From the NCBI GenBank assembly GCA_963802095.1, contig CAWDHI010000005.1:186001-250000 (forward strand): a stretch of DNA of 64,000 bases. Direction: 5' to 3'. The DNA is from CAVVEQ01 sp963802095 (GTDB taxonomy: Bacteria; Chloroflexota; Anaerolineae; Anaerolineales; Anaerolineaceae). Position 1 is the first letter of the stretch; each line of letters begins with the position of its first letter. Under the pieces are notes generated by a model, which was not told where the DNA came from, did no database searches, and saw only the letters and a program-made list of their open reading frames with translations. Below, piece after piece: positions 27,882 through 36,367 of this stretch. A program made the translations under genes and the position numbers.

Positions 27882-27912
27882 AAAAGGTCAAGATGAAAAC
27901 TTGACCTTTTTT
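27882..27912. terminator. Bidirectional intrinsic terminator between preA and transcarbamylase
   Basis: AAAAGGTCAAG (27882-27892) pairs with CTTGACCTTTT (27900-27910), separated by a seven-base loop. T-rich tails occur on both strands (TTTTTT on plus, TTTT on minus). It lies between the convergent preA and transcarbamylase genes and can serve both. Confidence 0.85.
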
Positions 27913-27936
27913 ATGGTGATTATTTTGAGAGTGATA

Positions 27937-28995
27937 CTACATGACCAGACTCATAACTGCCTTTTGGACATGCAGACGGTTTTCAGCCTCATCAAAGGCA
28001 GCTGAAAGCCAGCCGCTACCTGAAGTTTTATCGATAACACCATTTGCCACCTCGTAACCTCGATCACAAGGGAGGCAGTGCAGGTATATGGCATCCTTAG
28101 CAGCAGTATCCATGACTTTTTCAGTGCAAATCCAATCCTTGTGTTGATCAAAAATCCGCTGCGTCTTTTCTGAGTTAGATTCACCAACAGGCGGAAGGAA
28201 GATTGGTGTGGCGCACCATGCCTTGGGATAAACCACATGGGCACGATTAATGGAATCCTGGAAACTATGAGAAATCTGGAATTTGCCTCCGGCGGTTTTT
28301 GAATATTGTTCACACTGCGCAATTATCTTGGGGTCGAGTTCCATACCTTCCGGGTGTGCGAGCGTTACATTCATACCCAACATACTTGCATAAAGGATAG
28401 CTGATTGGGGAACTGCACGTGGTTTATGAATACTGGGAGAGTATGCCCACGACATTGTGAAATTGACGCCTTTAAAACCACCAAATTTTTCTTTAACTGT
28501 CAGAACATCTGCAAGACCCTGGAACGGGTGGTAAACATCATCTTCCATATTTAACACAGGTATATCAGCCCAGCGGGCAAATTCACGCAGCATGGCATGT
28601 GCTCCGCCGTATTCCCAATCTACCGGATCGCCATAACAACGAATCGCGATGGCATGACCCATCCGATCCAATACCCTGGCCACATCTGAAACCCGTTCAG
28701 TACTGTAAGCAACCTCTCGGCCTTCCATAGCAGGGGTATAGATTTTTGAGGGATCCAAATAGTGAGCATGTCCACCCAATTGGGTCATCCCTGCTTCGAA
28801 TGAGTTACGGGTACGCAGGGATTGATTATAGAAAATCATAAATAGCGTCTTTGCTCGAAGAATATCATCATGGAGAATTCCCTTTTTCCACTTTGTTTTT
28901 AACTCGGTAGCAACCTCCAGGACAGTCTCGATTTCTTCCCTGGAAAAATCCGTCTCTGCAAGGAAATCTCGACCTTTCCAATTAGAATTTTGCAT
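27937..28995 (-). CDS. Transcarbamylase of the N-acetylornithine/YgeW-like (knotted) group, substrate unknown
   Basis: This 352-residue aspartate/ornithine transcarbamylase superfamily member has the carbamoyl-phosphate loop SLRTR at 59-63, HPFQ at 156-159, HCLPCDR at 306-312 and a C-terminus (DEAENRLHVQKA, 335-346) strikingly like N-acetylornithine transcarbamylase. A middle MSWAYSPS segment is also shared with YgeW. It transfers a carbamoyl group to an amine or, in reverse, phosphorolyses a carbamoylated amine to carbamoyl phosphate. No arginine-synthesis genes are nearby. It faces the pyrimidine-degradation operon and follows its own GntR regulator by 17 bp, which suggests a catabolic role, possibly on N-carbamoyl-beta-alanine. 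AAGGAGC lies seven bases before the ATG at 28995. Confidence 0.8.
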   Translation of the reverse strand: MQNSNWKGRDFLAETDFSREEIETVLEVATELKTKWKKGILHDDILRAKTLFMIFYNQSLRTRNSFEAGMTQLGGHAHYLDPSKIYTPAMEGREVAYSTERVSDVARVLDRMGHAIAIRCYGDPVDWEYGGAHAMLREFARWADIPVLNMEDDVYHPFQGLADVLTVKEKFGGFKGVNFTMSWAYSPSIHKPRAVPQSAILYASMLGMNVTLAHPEGMELDPKIIAQCEQYSKTAGGKFQISHSFQDSINRAHVVYPKAWCATPIFLPPVGESNSEKTQRIFDQHKDWICTEKVMDTAAKDAIYLHCLPCDRGYEVANGVIDKTSGSGWLSAAFDEAENRLHVQKAVMSLVM

Positions 28996-29011
28996 TTTCA
29001 GCTCCTTGAAT

Positions 29012-29740
29012 TTATATTTTCTTTCGATTTATGTGAAGGTAAAACCTATCAGGTACGAAGTAATTTTCTGAATAACTCACATTTCTATTTGTTTGATCCC
29101 TTAGAGTTTCTCTCAGCAAAATAATTGCGGTTCTTAATTCCACCTCCAATTGTGAAGATAAGGAAAGGTCGGCATTGATTGAAGTAATCTCGGTCACAGC
29201 CTCTTTTACAGAAGTATTGTGATGAAGATTTAGAAAATCAAGAACCGAACCTTCGAAATGCTTTTTTATTTGGTCCGCTGAAAAAATGATTTCCGGGACA
29301 TAATCGTTATGAAGTGAAATCACAGTTCTATTTACAATGATTTTTCGGGTGATCTTCGTAACAGCCAGATTTTCAAAAAGGCCTAATTTGGAACTGATAT
29401 CGTTTTTAGCAAAGATCGTTGAGAATTCCACATCACCAACTTCTGGTACCAAGCCTTGACGTTTTGCGATGCTTATAACACTTTCGAGGTACTCAAGGCC
29501 GCTTTCAAGTTTTATCGATTCGTTGATAAAAGTGCCTATGCCAGGTTTCCGTATCAATAACCCCTTACCGGTAAGAGCAGAAATTGCTGTTCGAATCGTG
29601 GCACGGCTCACATTGAATTCCTGACATAATTCCGATTCGGAGGGGAATCCCGAGTGTGTTGTGTATATGGAATTGTTTAATCTTTCGAGCAAGATATTCT
29701 CGATTTGGGAGGAAACTGAGGCATACCTAATAATTCCCAT
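29012..29740 (-). CDS. GntR-family regulator (HutC/UTRA type)
   Basis: This 242-residue transcription factor has an N-terminal winged helix-turn-helix over residues 1-75, where the recognition region PSESELCQEFNVSRATIRTA is clear. A UTRA-like effector domain follows at about 90-235, which in this subfamily binds small molecules such as amino acids or sugar phosphates. It lies immediately upstream of, and is co-directional with, the transcarbamylase gene, so it probably controls that gene and itself. The effector may be the transcarbamylase substrate or a pyrimidine degradation product; this is inference. A candidate promoter is at 29781-29809. Confidence 0.85.
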   Translation of the reverse strand: MGIIRYASVSSQIENILLERLNNSIYTTHSGFPSESELCQEFNVSRATIRTAISALTGKGLLIRKPGIGTFINESIKLESGLEYLESVISIAKRQGLVPEVGDVEFSTIFAKNDISSKLGLFENLAVTKITRKIIVNRTVISLHNDYVPEIIFSADQIKKHFEGSVLDFLNLHHNTSVKEAVTEITSINADLSLSSQLEVELRTAIILLRETLRDQTNRNVSYSENYFVPDRFYLHINRKKI

Positions 29741-29780
29741 AAAATTTGTCTAAATGTCAGACGGCTGCCAACTAGCAACT

Positions 29781-29809
29781 ATTATACAACCATTTTTCGA
29801 ATTCTCAAT
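29781..29809 (-). promoter_or_regulatory. Candidate promoter of the GntR-transcarbamylase operon
   Basis: On the minus strand, TATAAT (29786-29781) is preceded by ATTGAG (29809-29804) with a 17-bp spacer, about 40 bp before the GntR start codon. The -10 is a perfect match and the -35 is weak. Confidence 0.45.
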
Positions 29810-29867
29810 AATAGTTTTCATCAATCCGAAAATATGAAAGGCAGAGGATTAATTATTTGCACTGGTA

Positions 29868-29896
29868 TTCAAAACCGATTAATAATCGGATATAAT
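29868..29896 (+). promoter_or_regulatory. Promoter of the mop gene with an operator-like palindrome in its spacer
   Basis: TTCAAA (29868-29873) and TATAAT (29891-29896) are separated by 17 bp, with the start codon 29 bp downstream. The spacer is almost filled by CCGATTA-A-TAATCGG (29875-29889), a 7-bp inverted repeat around one base. That position would let a bound repressor exclude RNA polymerase. Confidence 0.5.
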
Positions 29897-29924
29897 TTGT
29901 CAAGAATGAGAAAGAGAGGTAATA

Positions 29925-30137
29925 ATGAAACTGAGTGCCAGAAATGTCATCAAAGGAAAAGTAGCAAAAATAATCCCTGGTGCGGTGAACTCGGAAGTTA
30001 TCCTACGAACGTCCGCAGGCGAGGAAATCGTTTCGGTCATCACCAAGGAATCCGTGGAATCCCTCAAACTGGAAGTGGGTAAGGAAGCCTATGCGGTGAT
30101 CAAGGCATCCAATGTGATGATCGCGGTGGATGATTAA
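29925..30137 (+). CDS. mop: Molybdopterin-binding (Mop/TOBE domain) protein
   Basis: This 70-residue single TOBE/Mop domain begins with MKLSARNVIKGKV, continues with ITKESVESL and ends with AYAVIKASNVMIAVD. This is the complete signature of small molybdate/molybdopterin-binding proteins (about 68-70 residues, forming hexamers that store oxyanions). It should be a cytosolic molybdate or tungstate buffer supporting molybdenum enzymes, none of which is encoded in this window. AGAGAGG precedes the ATG. It is a one-gene unit with its own promoter and terminator. Confidence 0.9.
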   Translation: MKLSARNVIKGKVAKIIPGAVNSEVILRTSAGEEIVSVITKESVESLKLEVGKEAYAVIKASNVMIAVDD

Positions 30138-30156
30138 ATTTGCCTTCCAACTATGA

Positions 30157-30187
30157 AAATCCCTGGCAATGCTGCCAGGGATTTTTT
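30157..30187 (+). terminator. Intrinsic terminator after mop
   Basis: CCCTGGCA and TGCCAGGG (30161-30180) form a stem around a four-base loop. It is extended by A/T pairs and followed by ATTTTTT, 20 bp after the mop stop codon. Confidence 0.85.
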
Positions 30188-30215
30188 GGTAAATTATCCT
30201 ATCGTCCGATACTTT

Positions 30216-30710
30216 TCAAATAACCCGAATATCAGCCAAGGTCCCCGATGTCATTTCCACGAGCTGGGCTGGGGTCAATTGAAACACGGCGCGGGGGGAA
30301 CCTGCCGCAGCCCAAATCTCACTAAATTGCATCAGGTCCTCATCGATCAAGATCTTCACCTGATGATCATGCCCGGTGGGGGGAACCCCGCCGATCGCAT
30401 ATCCCGTCTGCTGACGGACAAAATCCGCATCGGCTTTACGAACCGGGTGCCCGATCAACGCCTGGACTTTCTTTTCATCTACGCGATTGATGCCGCTGGC
30501 AACGACCATCACCGCGAATACCGAATCCCTCAATTCTGTTGATTTGAAGATGATGGACTTGGCGATCTGCGCAACCGAACAGCCAATGGCAGCCGCCGCT
30601 TCCGCGGAGGTGCGGGTTGAATCGGGCATCTCCACCACCCGGTTGGGATAACCACGGCTGGTGAGGTGATCCTGAAAATGTTGGGCGCTGGCGCTGAGCG
30701 GGGCAGTCAT
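30216..30710 (-). CDS. YbaK/EbsC-type aminoacyl-tRNA deacylase
   Basis: This 164-residue protein of the YbaK/ProX editing family hydrolyses mischarged aminoacyl-tRNA, typically Cys- or Ala-tRNA(Pro). Family blocks are visible: EAAAAIGCSVAQIAKSIIFK near residues 37-56 with the conserved Lys, then a GGVPPTGH loop near 112-119 and the C-terminal IWAAAGSPRAVFQLTP segment. The ATG at 30710 is chosen over a TTG at 30740, because a TATAAT box on the minus strand (30749-30744) would place the transcript start near 30740. It stands between the mop terminator and a second terminator, so it is probably a single-gene unit. Confidence 0.85.
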   Translation of the reverse strand: MTAPLSASAQHFQDHLTSRGYPNRVVEMPDSTRTSAEAAAAIGCSVAQIAKSIIFKSTELRDSVFAVMVVASGINRVDEKKVQALIGHPVRKADADFVRQQTGYAIGGVPPTGHDHQVKILIDEDLMQFSEIWAAAGSPRAVFQLTPAQLVEMTSGTLADIRVI

Positions 30711-30800
30711 GTGCGATCGATCTTTTTGGATGGAATTCAAATTATTATATAGGAAGTTCTTATAGAGAGATGCCGCTCCGTATTACCGACTGATGTTAAT

Positions 30801-30836
30801 GAAAACGACCTGCCCGTTCAAAGGCAGGTCGTTTTC
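30801..30836 (-). terminator. Terminator at the end of the leftward sugar operon
   Basis: GAAAACGACCTGCC (30801-30814) and GGCAGGTCGTTTTC (30823-30836) form a perfect 14-bp stem with an eight-base loop, ending in TTTTC on the minus strand. It lies just past the stop codon of the OYE-type gene, the last gene of the long leftward operon. Confidence 0.85.
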
Positions 30837-30854
30837 CAAAAGGAGGATGAATGA

Positions 30855-32097
30855 CTAGGTGTGGTTTTGTTTCAGCTTGCCTTTTTCCTTGCGCGTCTGC
30901 ACCAGGATATCGGTGTAGGTCTTGTTATAGGTGCAGCAGCCGATGGGAGATTGCTGGATGAGCAGCTCCAGGCAGTTATCGCAGGCGGTGCAGAAATCGA
31001 TCTCATCCTCCCGGCCTTCGCGGACTTTCTTGGGCAGGAAGGGATCGGCGAATGATTGCCGACCGAGGGCGATCATATCCACGTAACCCTTTTCGATGTT
31101 CTTTGCGCCATAAGCCAGCAGGGCGCTATCTTCGGAGGCGACAGCCTGCAGGCGACTCTTGCCCTTGCCAAAGACGGAGTAGTTGGATCCGATAACCACG
31201 GTATCACCCTTTACATTCTCCTTCAGCACCTTTGCAAAGAACTGGTGCAGGTAGGCAAAGTAAGGGTGATCCTTATCCGCCTGGGTGAGGCTGATGGTGA
31301 TGGAAGGGCTGCCAGCGGATTGGATGATGAATTGCGCGCCGCGTTCTTCCAGCCCCTTAACGAGGTCGATGGGCTCGCTTAAATCAATGACAGGTGTATC
31401 CGGTCCCGCGGTGCCAAAACCGCCGGGGAAACCTTCCCAGACGGAGATCTTAGAGCCGATCAGGAAATTTTTATCTGGCACCGCCTTGCGGATGCGTTCA
31501 TACAGATCAAAGGCGAACTGGCGGCGGTTTTCCCATGACCCGCCGTATTTCCACTTGCGGGTGTTATAGGGGCGCAGGATCTGCGAACCCAGGTAGCCAT
31601 GGCAAAACTTCATGTCGATGCCATCCGCGCCCACATCGTAGGTCATCTTGGCAGCCAGGACGAAATCCGCCATGATCTTCTCGAATTCATCCTCGGTGAA
31701 AGCATCCGCGGTGTAACCTGGCAAGAGGTTTGACCGAGAGTTTTTTGGAGAATTCCGGGTTGCTCAGCTCACCGGAGTGGGTGAGCTGGAAGATGAAGAG
31801 CGTCTTTGGGTTCACCTCGCGCATGCGGCGGACAAATTTTTCCAGGGTAGCCTGGTTCTGCGGCATGATGAAAAGCTGGTTCATGCGCGAGCGGTTTTTA
31901 TCGGTGATGGTGATGGCTTCCAGGCTCACCAAACCGGCTTCGCCCTGGAAGATTTTTTCGTAGCGCTGATAGGTGAGATCGGTTGGGTTGCCATCCTTGT
32001 CACCATCGTTGCATTCCATCGCCTGGATGAAAAAGCGATTTTGGGATGTGTGGTTGCCGATCTTCAACGGGGAAAGCAATATTTCTCGTTTATCCAT
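30855..32097 (-). CDS. Old-yellow-enzyme family NADH:flavin oxidoreductase (one frameshift)
   Basis: This FMN TIM-barrel reductase of the OYE/2,4-dienoyl-CoA-reductase-like family is joined here from two frames, 32097 to about 31720 and about 31720 to 30855. They connect cleanly as ...SVKPL-PGYTADAF if one base in CTTGCCAGG is dropped. The joined length is about 413 residues. The N-terminal part has NRFFIQAMECNDG and QLTHSGE; the C-terminal part has the FMN-phosphate ALGRQSFADP block and a Cys cluster (CTACDNC, then a GCC pair) suited to a 4Fe-4S centre. It reduces activated double bonds. It is last in the leftward catabolic operon. The start has GGAGG upstream at about 32108. Confidence 0.75.
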
Positions 32098-32130
32098 TCC
32101 TTTTTACCTCCTAAAGTATTCGTGCCAAAT

Positions 32131-32524
32131 TTATTTCAGCGGTTCGCAAAATTCCAGGGTGACCCCGTTCGGATCAATGAAAAGCATCACTCGTACGCCC
32201 AGGTTGGGCAGGTCGCAGGTGGGCAGGATGATCTCAACGCCAGCGGCCCGCAGTTCTTTCTCGTGTGTAACCACGTCCTCCACCTGGAAGGCTAGATGGC
32301 GCAGGCCGCTTTCGCTCTCTTCGTGGGAAACCACCCGGTTCTTCCCGTCGGTAATCAAAAAGCTCCAGGCGGCTGCCTCCGGGCAGGGCGAAATAACTGA
32401 TATCAAAATCGCCGCAATCCACCGTCTCCAGAAATTTGAAACCCAGGATACCCTCGTAGAATTTCCTGGATTTCTGATAATCGATGCAGTTTATCGAAAA
32501 GTGCTCAATTCTTTCGATTTTCAA
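32131..32524 (-). CDS. VOC/glyoxalase-superfamily protein (one frameshift)
   Basis: This small VOC-fold protein of about 131 residues is split over two frames that meet near 32360. The N-half (RIEHFSINCIDYQKSRKFY, ending LPGGSRLELFDYR) and the C-half (GLRHLAFQVEDV...GVEIILPTC...MLFIDPNGVTLEFCEP) together give the two beta-alpha-beta-beta-beta modules with metal-ligand His and Glu positions. The best start is the TTG at 32524, preceded by GGAG and matching the usual MKIERIEHFSI beginning; an ATG at 32545 abuts a hairpin. VOC proteins include lyases, isomerases and dioxygenases, so the reaction is open. It is the penultimate gene of the leftward operon. Confidence 0.65.
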
Positions 32525-32546
32525 AGTAACGCTCCATGATTTCATA

Positions 32547-32577
32547 CCAGCAGCCTGCGGTCCTCGCAGGCTGCTGG
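32547..32577. repeat. 13-bp perfect hairpin between Zn dehydrogenase and VOC genes
   Basis: CCAGCAGCCTGCG (32547-32559) pairs with CGCAGGCTGCTGG (32565-32577) over a five-base loop. Read leftward it follows the dehydrogenase stop codon and ends right before the VOC gene, with no T-run. It may partially terminate or stabilise the operon message. Confidence 0.6.
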
Positions 32578-32587
32578 CGTTTTGAAT

Positions 32588-33646
32588 TTAGAGGACTTCC
32601 CGCTTGGTAGCTTCGGGGGAAACAAAGATCTTGAATAGGTTGGGATCACGGCGAAGCTCGAGCAGTGCCCATTCCAGGTCCTCCAGCGGGACTTTCATGG
32701 AGAAGAGCGGGGTTGGGTCAATGTGACCATACTGCAAGAGAGCGATCGCATCCGGCCAATCATCCGCGATGCCCGCGCAGGAACCAGTGATCTTTTTCTC
32801 GCCCAGGACGAACTCGAACGGGCGGATCTGCATCACGTCATCCTCGCCGGTGATGCCAAAAGCAGAGAGCGTGCCGCCTTTACGCACCATTGCGAATGCC
32901 TGCTCATAGGTCTTCACCGAACCGACCGCTTCGATCACGTAGTCAGCACCGCGCCCGCCGGTGAGATCCTTCACTGCGGATACTGTGTCGGTCACTTCCT
33001 TGCTGTTGATGATGTAGTCGGCGCCCATTTGTTTGGCGATATTCAGTCGGTGCTGGTTATCACCGATCACGATGACCGGTGCGCAGGAGCGCAGGACAGC
33101 CATGCGGGCATGCAGAACACCCAGGCCGCAACCGACGATGGCCATACTGCCGCCCACGCGGGCATTTACTGCCTTGGCGGCGTGGATGCAGCAGGATACC
33201 GGCTCGATGAAGGCGCCGGTCTCGAAGGATAGGCTATCCGGCAGGACGTGTACAAGTTTCGACTGGGCACGCACGTATTCCGCGTAGGTGCCATCGGTGT
33301 GGATACCCAGCTGGGTAAACTGATCGCACATCAAATAATTGTGCTGGGTGCAGTAGTAGCAGTGACCGCAGAACATGTTGATATCGGCAGTGACCCGGTC
33401 GCCTTCTTTGAGGTCCTTGACGTTCTTGCCAACCTTGGCGATGACCCCGGAGAATTCGTGACCGGCGATCATTGGCAGCTTATCGGCGGAATACCAGCCG
33501 TTATAAATGCTCCAGTCGGTGCCGCAGATGCCGGTATTCTTCACCTTGATCAGCACATCGTCCTCGCCGATCTCGGGGATGGGCACTTCCTTGACTTTGA
33601 TGGTCTTGATGGCTTCAAAAACAGCCGCTTTCATTGTGTTTCCCAT
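32588..33646 (-). CDS. Zinc-dependent medium-chain alcohol/polyol dehydrogenase
   Basis: This 352-residue MDR enzyme is similar to sorbitol and threonine dehydrogenases. It oxidises a secondary alcohol of a sugar, polyol or amino alcohol with NAD(P). The catalytic zinc ligand Cys41 (GICGTD) and GHE at 62-64 are present. The structural zinc Cys93/96/99/107 and the coenzyme loop VGCGLGVL near 170 are also intact. The ATG at 33646 is preceded by AGGAG. It is positioned after the TIM-barrel isomerase (30 bp gap) in the leftward sugar operon. A second MDR enzyme of the same operon (41756-42799) is clearly distinct in sequence, so two different alcohol oxidations are likely. Confidence 0.88.
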   Translation of the reverse strand: MGNTMKAAVFEAIKTIKVKEVPIPEIGEDDVLIKVKNTGICGTDWSIYNGWYSADKLPMIAGHEFSGVIAKVGKNVKDLKEGDRVTADINMFCGHCYYCTQHNYLMCDQFTQLGIHTDGTYAEYVRAQSKLVHVLPDSLSFETGAFIEPVSCCIHAAKAVNARVGGSMAIVGCGLGVLHARMAVLRSCAPVIVIGDNQHRLNIAKQMGADYIINSKEVTDTVSAVKDLTGGRGADYVIEAVGSVKTYEQAFAMVRKGGTLSAFGITGEDDVMQIRPFEFVLGEKKITGSCAGIADDWPDAIALLQYGHIDPTPLFSMKVPLEDLEWALLELRRDPNLFKIFVSPEATKREVL

Positions 33647-33676
33647 AATCCTAGCTCCTTTTAGATAATAATAAGG

Positions 33677-34648
33677 TTAGTTGAACAGGACGTCGTTCCG
33701 CCCCTCGTAGGGTTTTTCGATAAGGAGGGGTTTCAGGTAGGTGATGGTCTTATTGATGCCGTCATTGCGGCTCATGGTCACATCCTCATGTTCGTAGCTC
33801 ATGACATAATCGTAGCCGATGAGTGAAAGCTCGGTGATGACCTTTTTCCACGGCACGGAACCCCAGCCGGGAATGCGGAAGCGGAACCCGCGGCCAAGTC
33901 GCTGCCAATCGCCCTGGGGGATGACCCCCGAGCGGCGGACGTTGTGGGCAACGATCTCGCCATCCTTCGCATGCACGTGGTAGATCTTGCCAGCCAGGGC
34001 GTCGATAAAATTCTCCACGTCGATACCGAGGTAGATCAGATTGGCCGGATCGAAGTTGAAGCCGAATTCCTTGCGTCCGCCCATCAACTCCACCGCGCGC
34101 AGAGCGGTTTCCACGTTGTAAGCCAGCTCGTTCGGGTGTGGTTCGTGAGCAAATTTAACACCGTATTCGCCGAATTTATCCAGGATCGGGCTCCAGCGCT
34201 CCACAAATTCCTGCTCCATATCCGACCAGCCTTTGGAATAGGGCCAGGGGAAGAAGCGCCCAAAGTTCTCGCACCCAATGAAACCGGTGACAACCGGTAC
34301 TTCAAGGGCGTTGGCAGCCTGCGCGGTCTTGATCATCCGTTCGGTACCGAATTTGATCTTCTCTTCCTTGGTGCCCGGGAAGATGGCGTCGGTATCCTTT
34401 CCATAGGGACCCAGAACGATCTGACCTTCCGGATGGTTGGCGAGAGAGGAGATGATCAACCCGTGATCCTTGACCATTTTTTTCAGCTCTGCGGCTTTGC
34501 TGCCTTTGACGATCTCTTCGATATCCAGGTGAGGATTGTTGGCGAAAGCTGGCATTTCCACTGCCTGGTATCCCAACCCGGCGGCCAGTTTGAACACTTC
34601 TTCGATCTTCATATCCAGGAACGTGGCGGTAAACAGACCAATTTTCAT
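33677..34648 (-). CDS. Sugar phosphate isomerase/epimerase (AP-endonuclease-2 fold)
   Basis: This TIM-barrel protein of about 323 residues starts from the ATG at 34648 (MKIGLFTATF), with AAAGGA upstream; the longer frame to 34732 has no ribosome site. Metal-site signatures are complete: Glu in AHEPHPNE, Asp in NFDPANL, His in YHVHAKD and Glu in SYEHED. Relatives include xylose isomerase-like epimerases, inosose dehydratase/isomerase and 3-keto-glycoside-cleaving enzymes. It lies between the second FGGY kinase and a Zn dehydrogenase in the leftward operon, preceded by a 168-bp gap without a recognisable gene. One of five such isomerases in the island. Confidence 0.85.
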   Translation of the reverse strand: MKIGLFTATFLDMKIEEVFKLAAGLGYQAVEMPAFANNPHLDIEEIVKGSKAAELKKMVKDHGLIISSLANHPEGQIVLGPYGKDTDAIFPGTKEEKIKFGTERMIKTAQAANALEVPVVTGFIGCENFGRFFPWPYSKGWSDMEQEFVERWSPILDKFGEYGVKFAHEPHPNELAYNVETALRAVELMGGRKEFGFNFDPANLIYLGIDVENFIDALAGKIYHVHAKDGEIVAHNVRRSGVIPQGDWQRLGRGFRFRIPGWGSVPWKKVITELSLIGYDYVMSYEHEDVTMSRNDGINKTITYLKPLLIEKPYEGRNDVLFN

Positions 34649-34815
34649 TTTGTTATTCCTTTCGAATTTGAATTTTGCCTTGCTATACTTCCGGCTGATC
34701 GTCTTGACCGGGAACTCAGGAGTGCTTTCCACTCCAAATATCGAACGTTTATTTTGAATTTGCTTCCCAAGAAAACTCCCTTGCTGATCACCTCCTGGTA
34801 ATGAATTCTGGAAAT

Positions 34816-36354
34816 CTATAATTCAACAGCATTCAAAGCATCACTGACCTTGGCCAGGTAACCCGTTGCCTGGGCGAAGATGGGGATCAGCTTCTCGTAC
34901 TTGCTGTTATTCTCCGGGGTGGGGTCAACCAGCTCGGCGGTCTTGTGGATCTCGTCAATGCGGTCGAAATCCTTCCAGAGTCCCGTCCCGACCGCGGCAA
35001 TGGCAGCCGCCCCCAGGGCGGCTGCATCCTGGTCAATGTTGGTCTTGAGAATGCGCGCATTGAAGGCATCCGCAAAGATACCCAGGTAGAAACGGCTTTT
35101 TGCCCCGCCGCCCACGAAGAGGATCTCATCCTCCAGTTTTGCATATTTTCGCAGCAGGTCCAGCCGCAGGCGCAGGTTCATGGCGATGCCCTCCATGGCT
35201 GCCCGGATCAGTTCGGGCTGGCCATGTTTGAGATCAAGACCAATATACGCTCCGCGCAGGTGAGCGCTATCATCCTGCGAGGTGCCGCCTGCAAGGCTGG
35301 GGTTGAAGAGCAACTTGTTAGCGCCGACCGGTGCTTTGGCGGCTTCGCGGTTCATCAGCATGTAAACGTCCTCGCCGGTTCGCGCGGATTCCTCCACCAG
35401 GTTCTGACAGACGTTGTCCTTCACCCAGGAGAAGGATGTGCCGCCGGAAAAGATGCTCACCGCGGAGGTGAAAAGCCCGGGAACGACGTGAGTGAACACA
35501 TACGGCTTGCGGACCTTATCCAGGACGGGTTTATCGGAGGAGACTGCGATCCAAACTGCGGATCCAAGCGAGACATACACGCGCCCGTCTCGGGTATTCT
35601 TGGCTCCCAACGCCATGCAGGAGTTATCCACCCCCCCGGCAGCAACCTGGACGTTTTCACTCAATCCCAAGGCTTTGGCTGCCTCAGGGAGCAGTGTGCC
35701 CAGGATGTGGGTGGAGGGTACGATCTCCGGCCAGATCTCGGCAGGCAACCCACTTGCGGCGATGAATTTTTTCTCGTATTTCCACCCGGCAAGGTCATAC
35801 ACTCCGGTGCCGGAGGCATAGGAAAAATCCGTCGTCATTATTCCGGTGAGCTTGAAGTTGATGTAATCCTTGGTACCCAGGATGCGGTGGACCTTTTTCC
35901 ACATCTCCGGTTCGTGTTTCCGGTACCACATCACCTTGAAGACCGTGTAGAGCGGTGCTGGAAAACCGTTGCCGGTGGTCATGTACCATTCGTCGGGATC
36001 CACAGTTTTGAAGAATTCGGCGGCTTCTTCCTGTGCGCGGATATCCGACCAGATGGGGGTAGCTTCGCGGAGGAGATTGCCTTCTTTATCGACCGGGACA
36101 GCTCCCAGGCTGTGACCGGAGATGGCCAGCGCCGAGATGGTCTGCGGGTCGGCTTTGCTGGTTTCCAGCAATTTGCGAGTGCTCTCCGCCACCGCGTTCC
36201 ACCAATCGGATGCTTTCTGTTCGTGCCAGCCGACCTGGGGGTAATCGGTCGGGTATCCCACAAAAGCGGATGCCAGGAGGTTACCATCTGCATCATATAG
36301 AGAGGCTTTATTACCGCCAGTGCCCAGGTCGAAGGAAATGATCTTTCTATCCAT
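34816..36354 (-). CDS. FGGY-family carbohydrate kinase (xylulokinase-like), second copy
   Basis: This 512-residue ATP-dependent sugar kinase has the actin-like fold: DLGTGGNKASLYD at the N-terminus, a GVDNSCMALGA segment near 243, and a GGGAKSRFYLGIFADAFN adenosine-binding motif near 412-429. The first domain carries SGHSLGAVPVD. FGGY kinases phosphorylate xylulose, ribulose, fuculose, glycerol, erythritol and others, and sequence alone does not choose. It is clearly different from the other FGGY kinase of the operon (43888-45426), which suggests two separate phosphorylation steps or substrates. Start: ATG at 36354. DeoC lies 13 bp upstream in transcription order. Confidence 0.88.
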   Translation of the reverse strand: MDRKIISFDLGTGGNKASLYDADGNLLASAFVGYPTDYPQVGWHEQKASDWWNAVAESTRKLLETSKADPQTISALAISGHSLGAVPVDKEGNLLREATPIWSDIRAQEEAAEFFKTVDPDEWYMTTGNGFPAPLYTVFKVMWYRKHEPEMWKKVHRILGTKDYINFKLTGIMTTDFSYASGTGVYDLAGWKYEKKFIAASGLPAEIWPEIVPSTHILGTLLPEAAKALGLSENVQVAAGGVDNSCMALGAKNTRDGRVYVSLGSAVWIAVSSDKPVLDKVRKPYVFTHVVPGLFTSAVSIFSGGTSFSWVKDNVCQNLVEESARTGEDVYMLMNREAAKAPVGANKLLFNPSLAGGTSQDDSAHLRGAYIGLDLKHGQPELIRAAMEGIAMNLRLRLDLLRKYAKLEDEILFVGGGAKSRFYLGIFADAFNARILKTNIDQDAAALGAAAIAAVGTGLWKDFDRIDEIHKTAELVDPTPENNSKYEKLIPIFAQATGYLAKVSDALNAVEL

Positions 36355-36367
36355 TTTTTATCCTCTC

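Noticed and set aside
27937..28995. Arginine-biosynthetic N-acetylornithine transcarbamylase or YgeW proper
   Set aside because: The C-terminus fits the former and the MSWAYSPS segment the latter, but the HCLPCDR motif and the pyrimidine context fit neither cleanly. A specific name is withheld.
34650..34815. Possible small gene or riboswitch between the second FGGY kinase and the isomerase
   Set aside because: It contains a full anti-SD complement (AGGAGGTGATCA) and a small GAGTG hairpin, but the only frame would start inside the SD and no riboswitch core is recognisable.
34945..36300. A 451-codon plus-strand open frame
   Set aside because: It is antisense to the second FGGY kinase, which has full family motifs and a proper start. 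The frame reflects codon-position GC bias.
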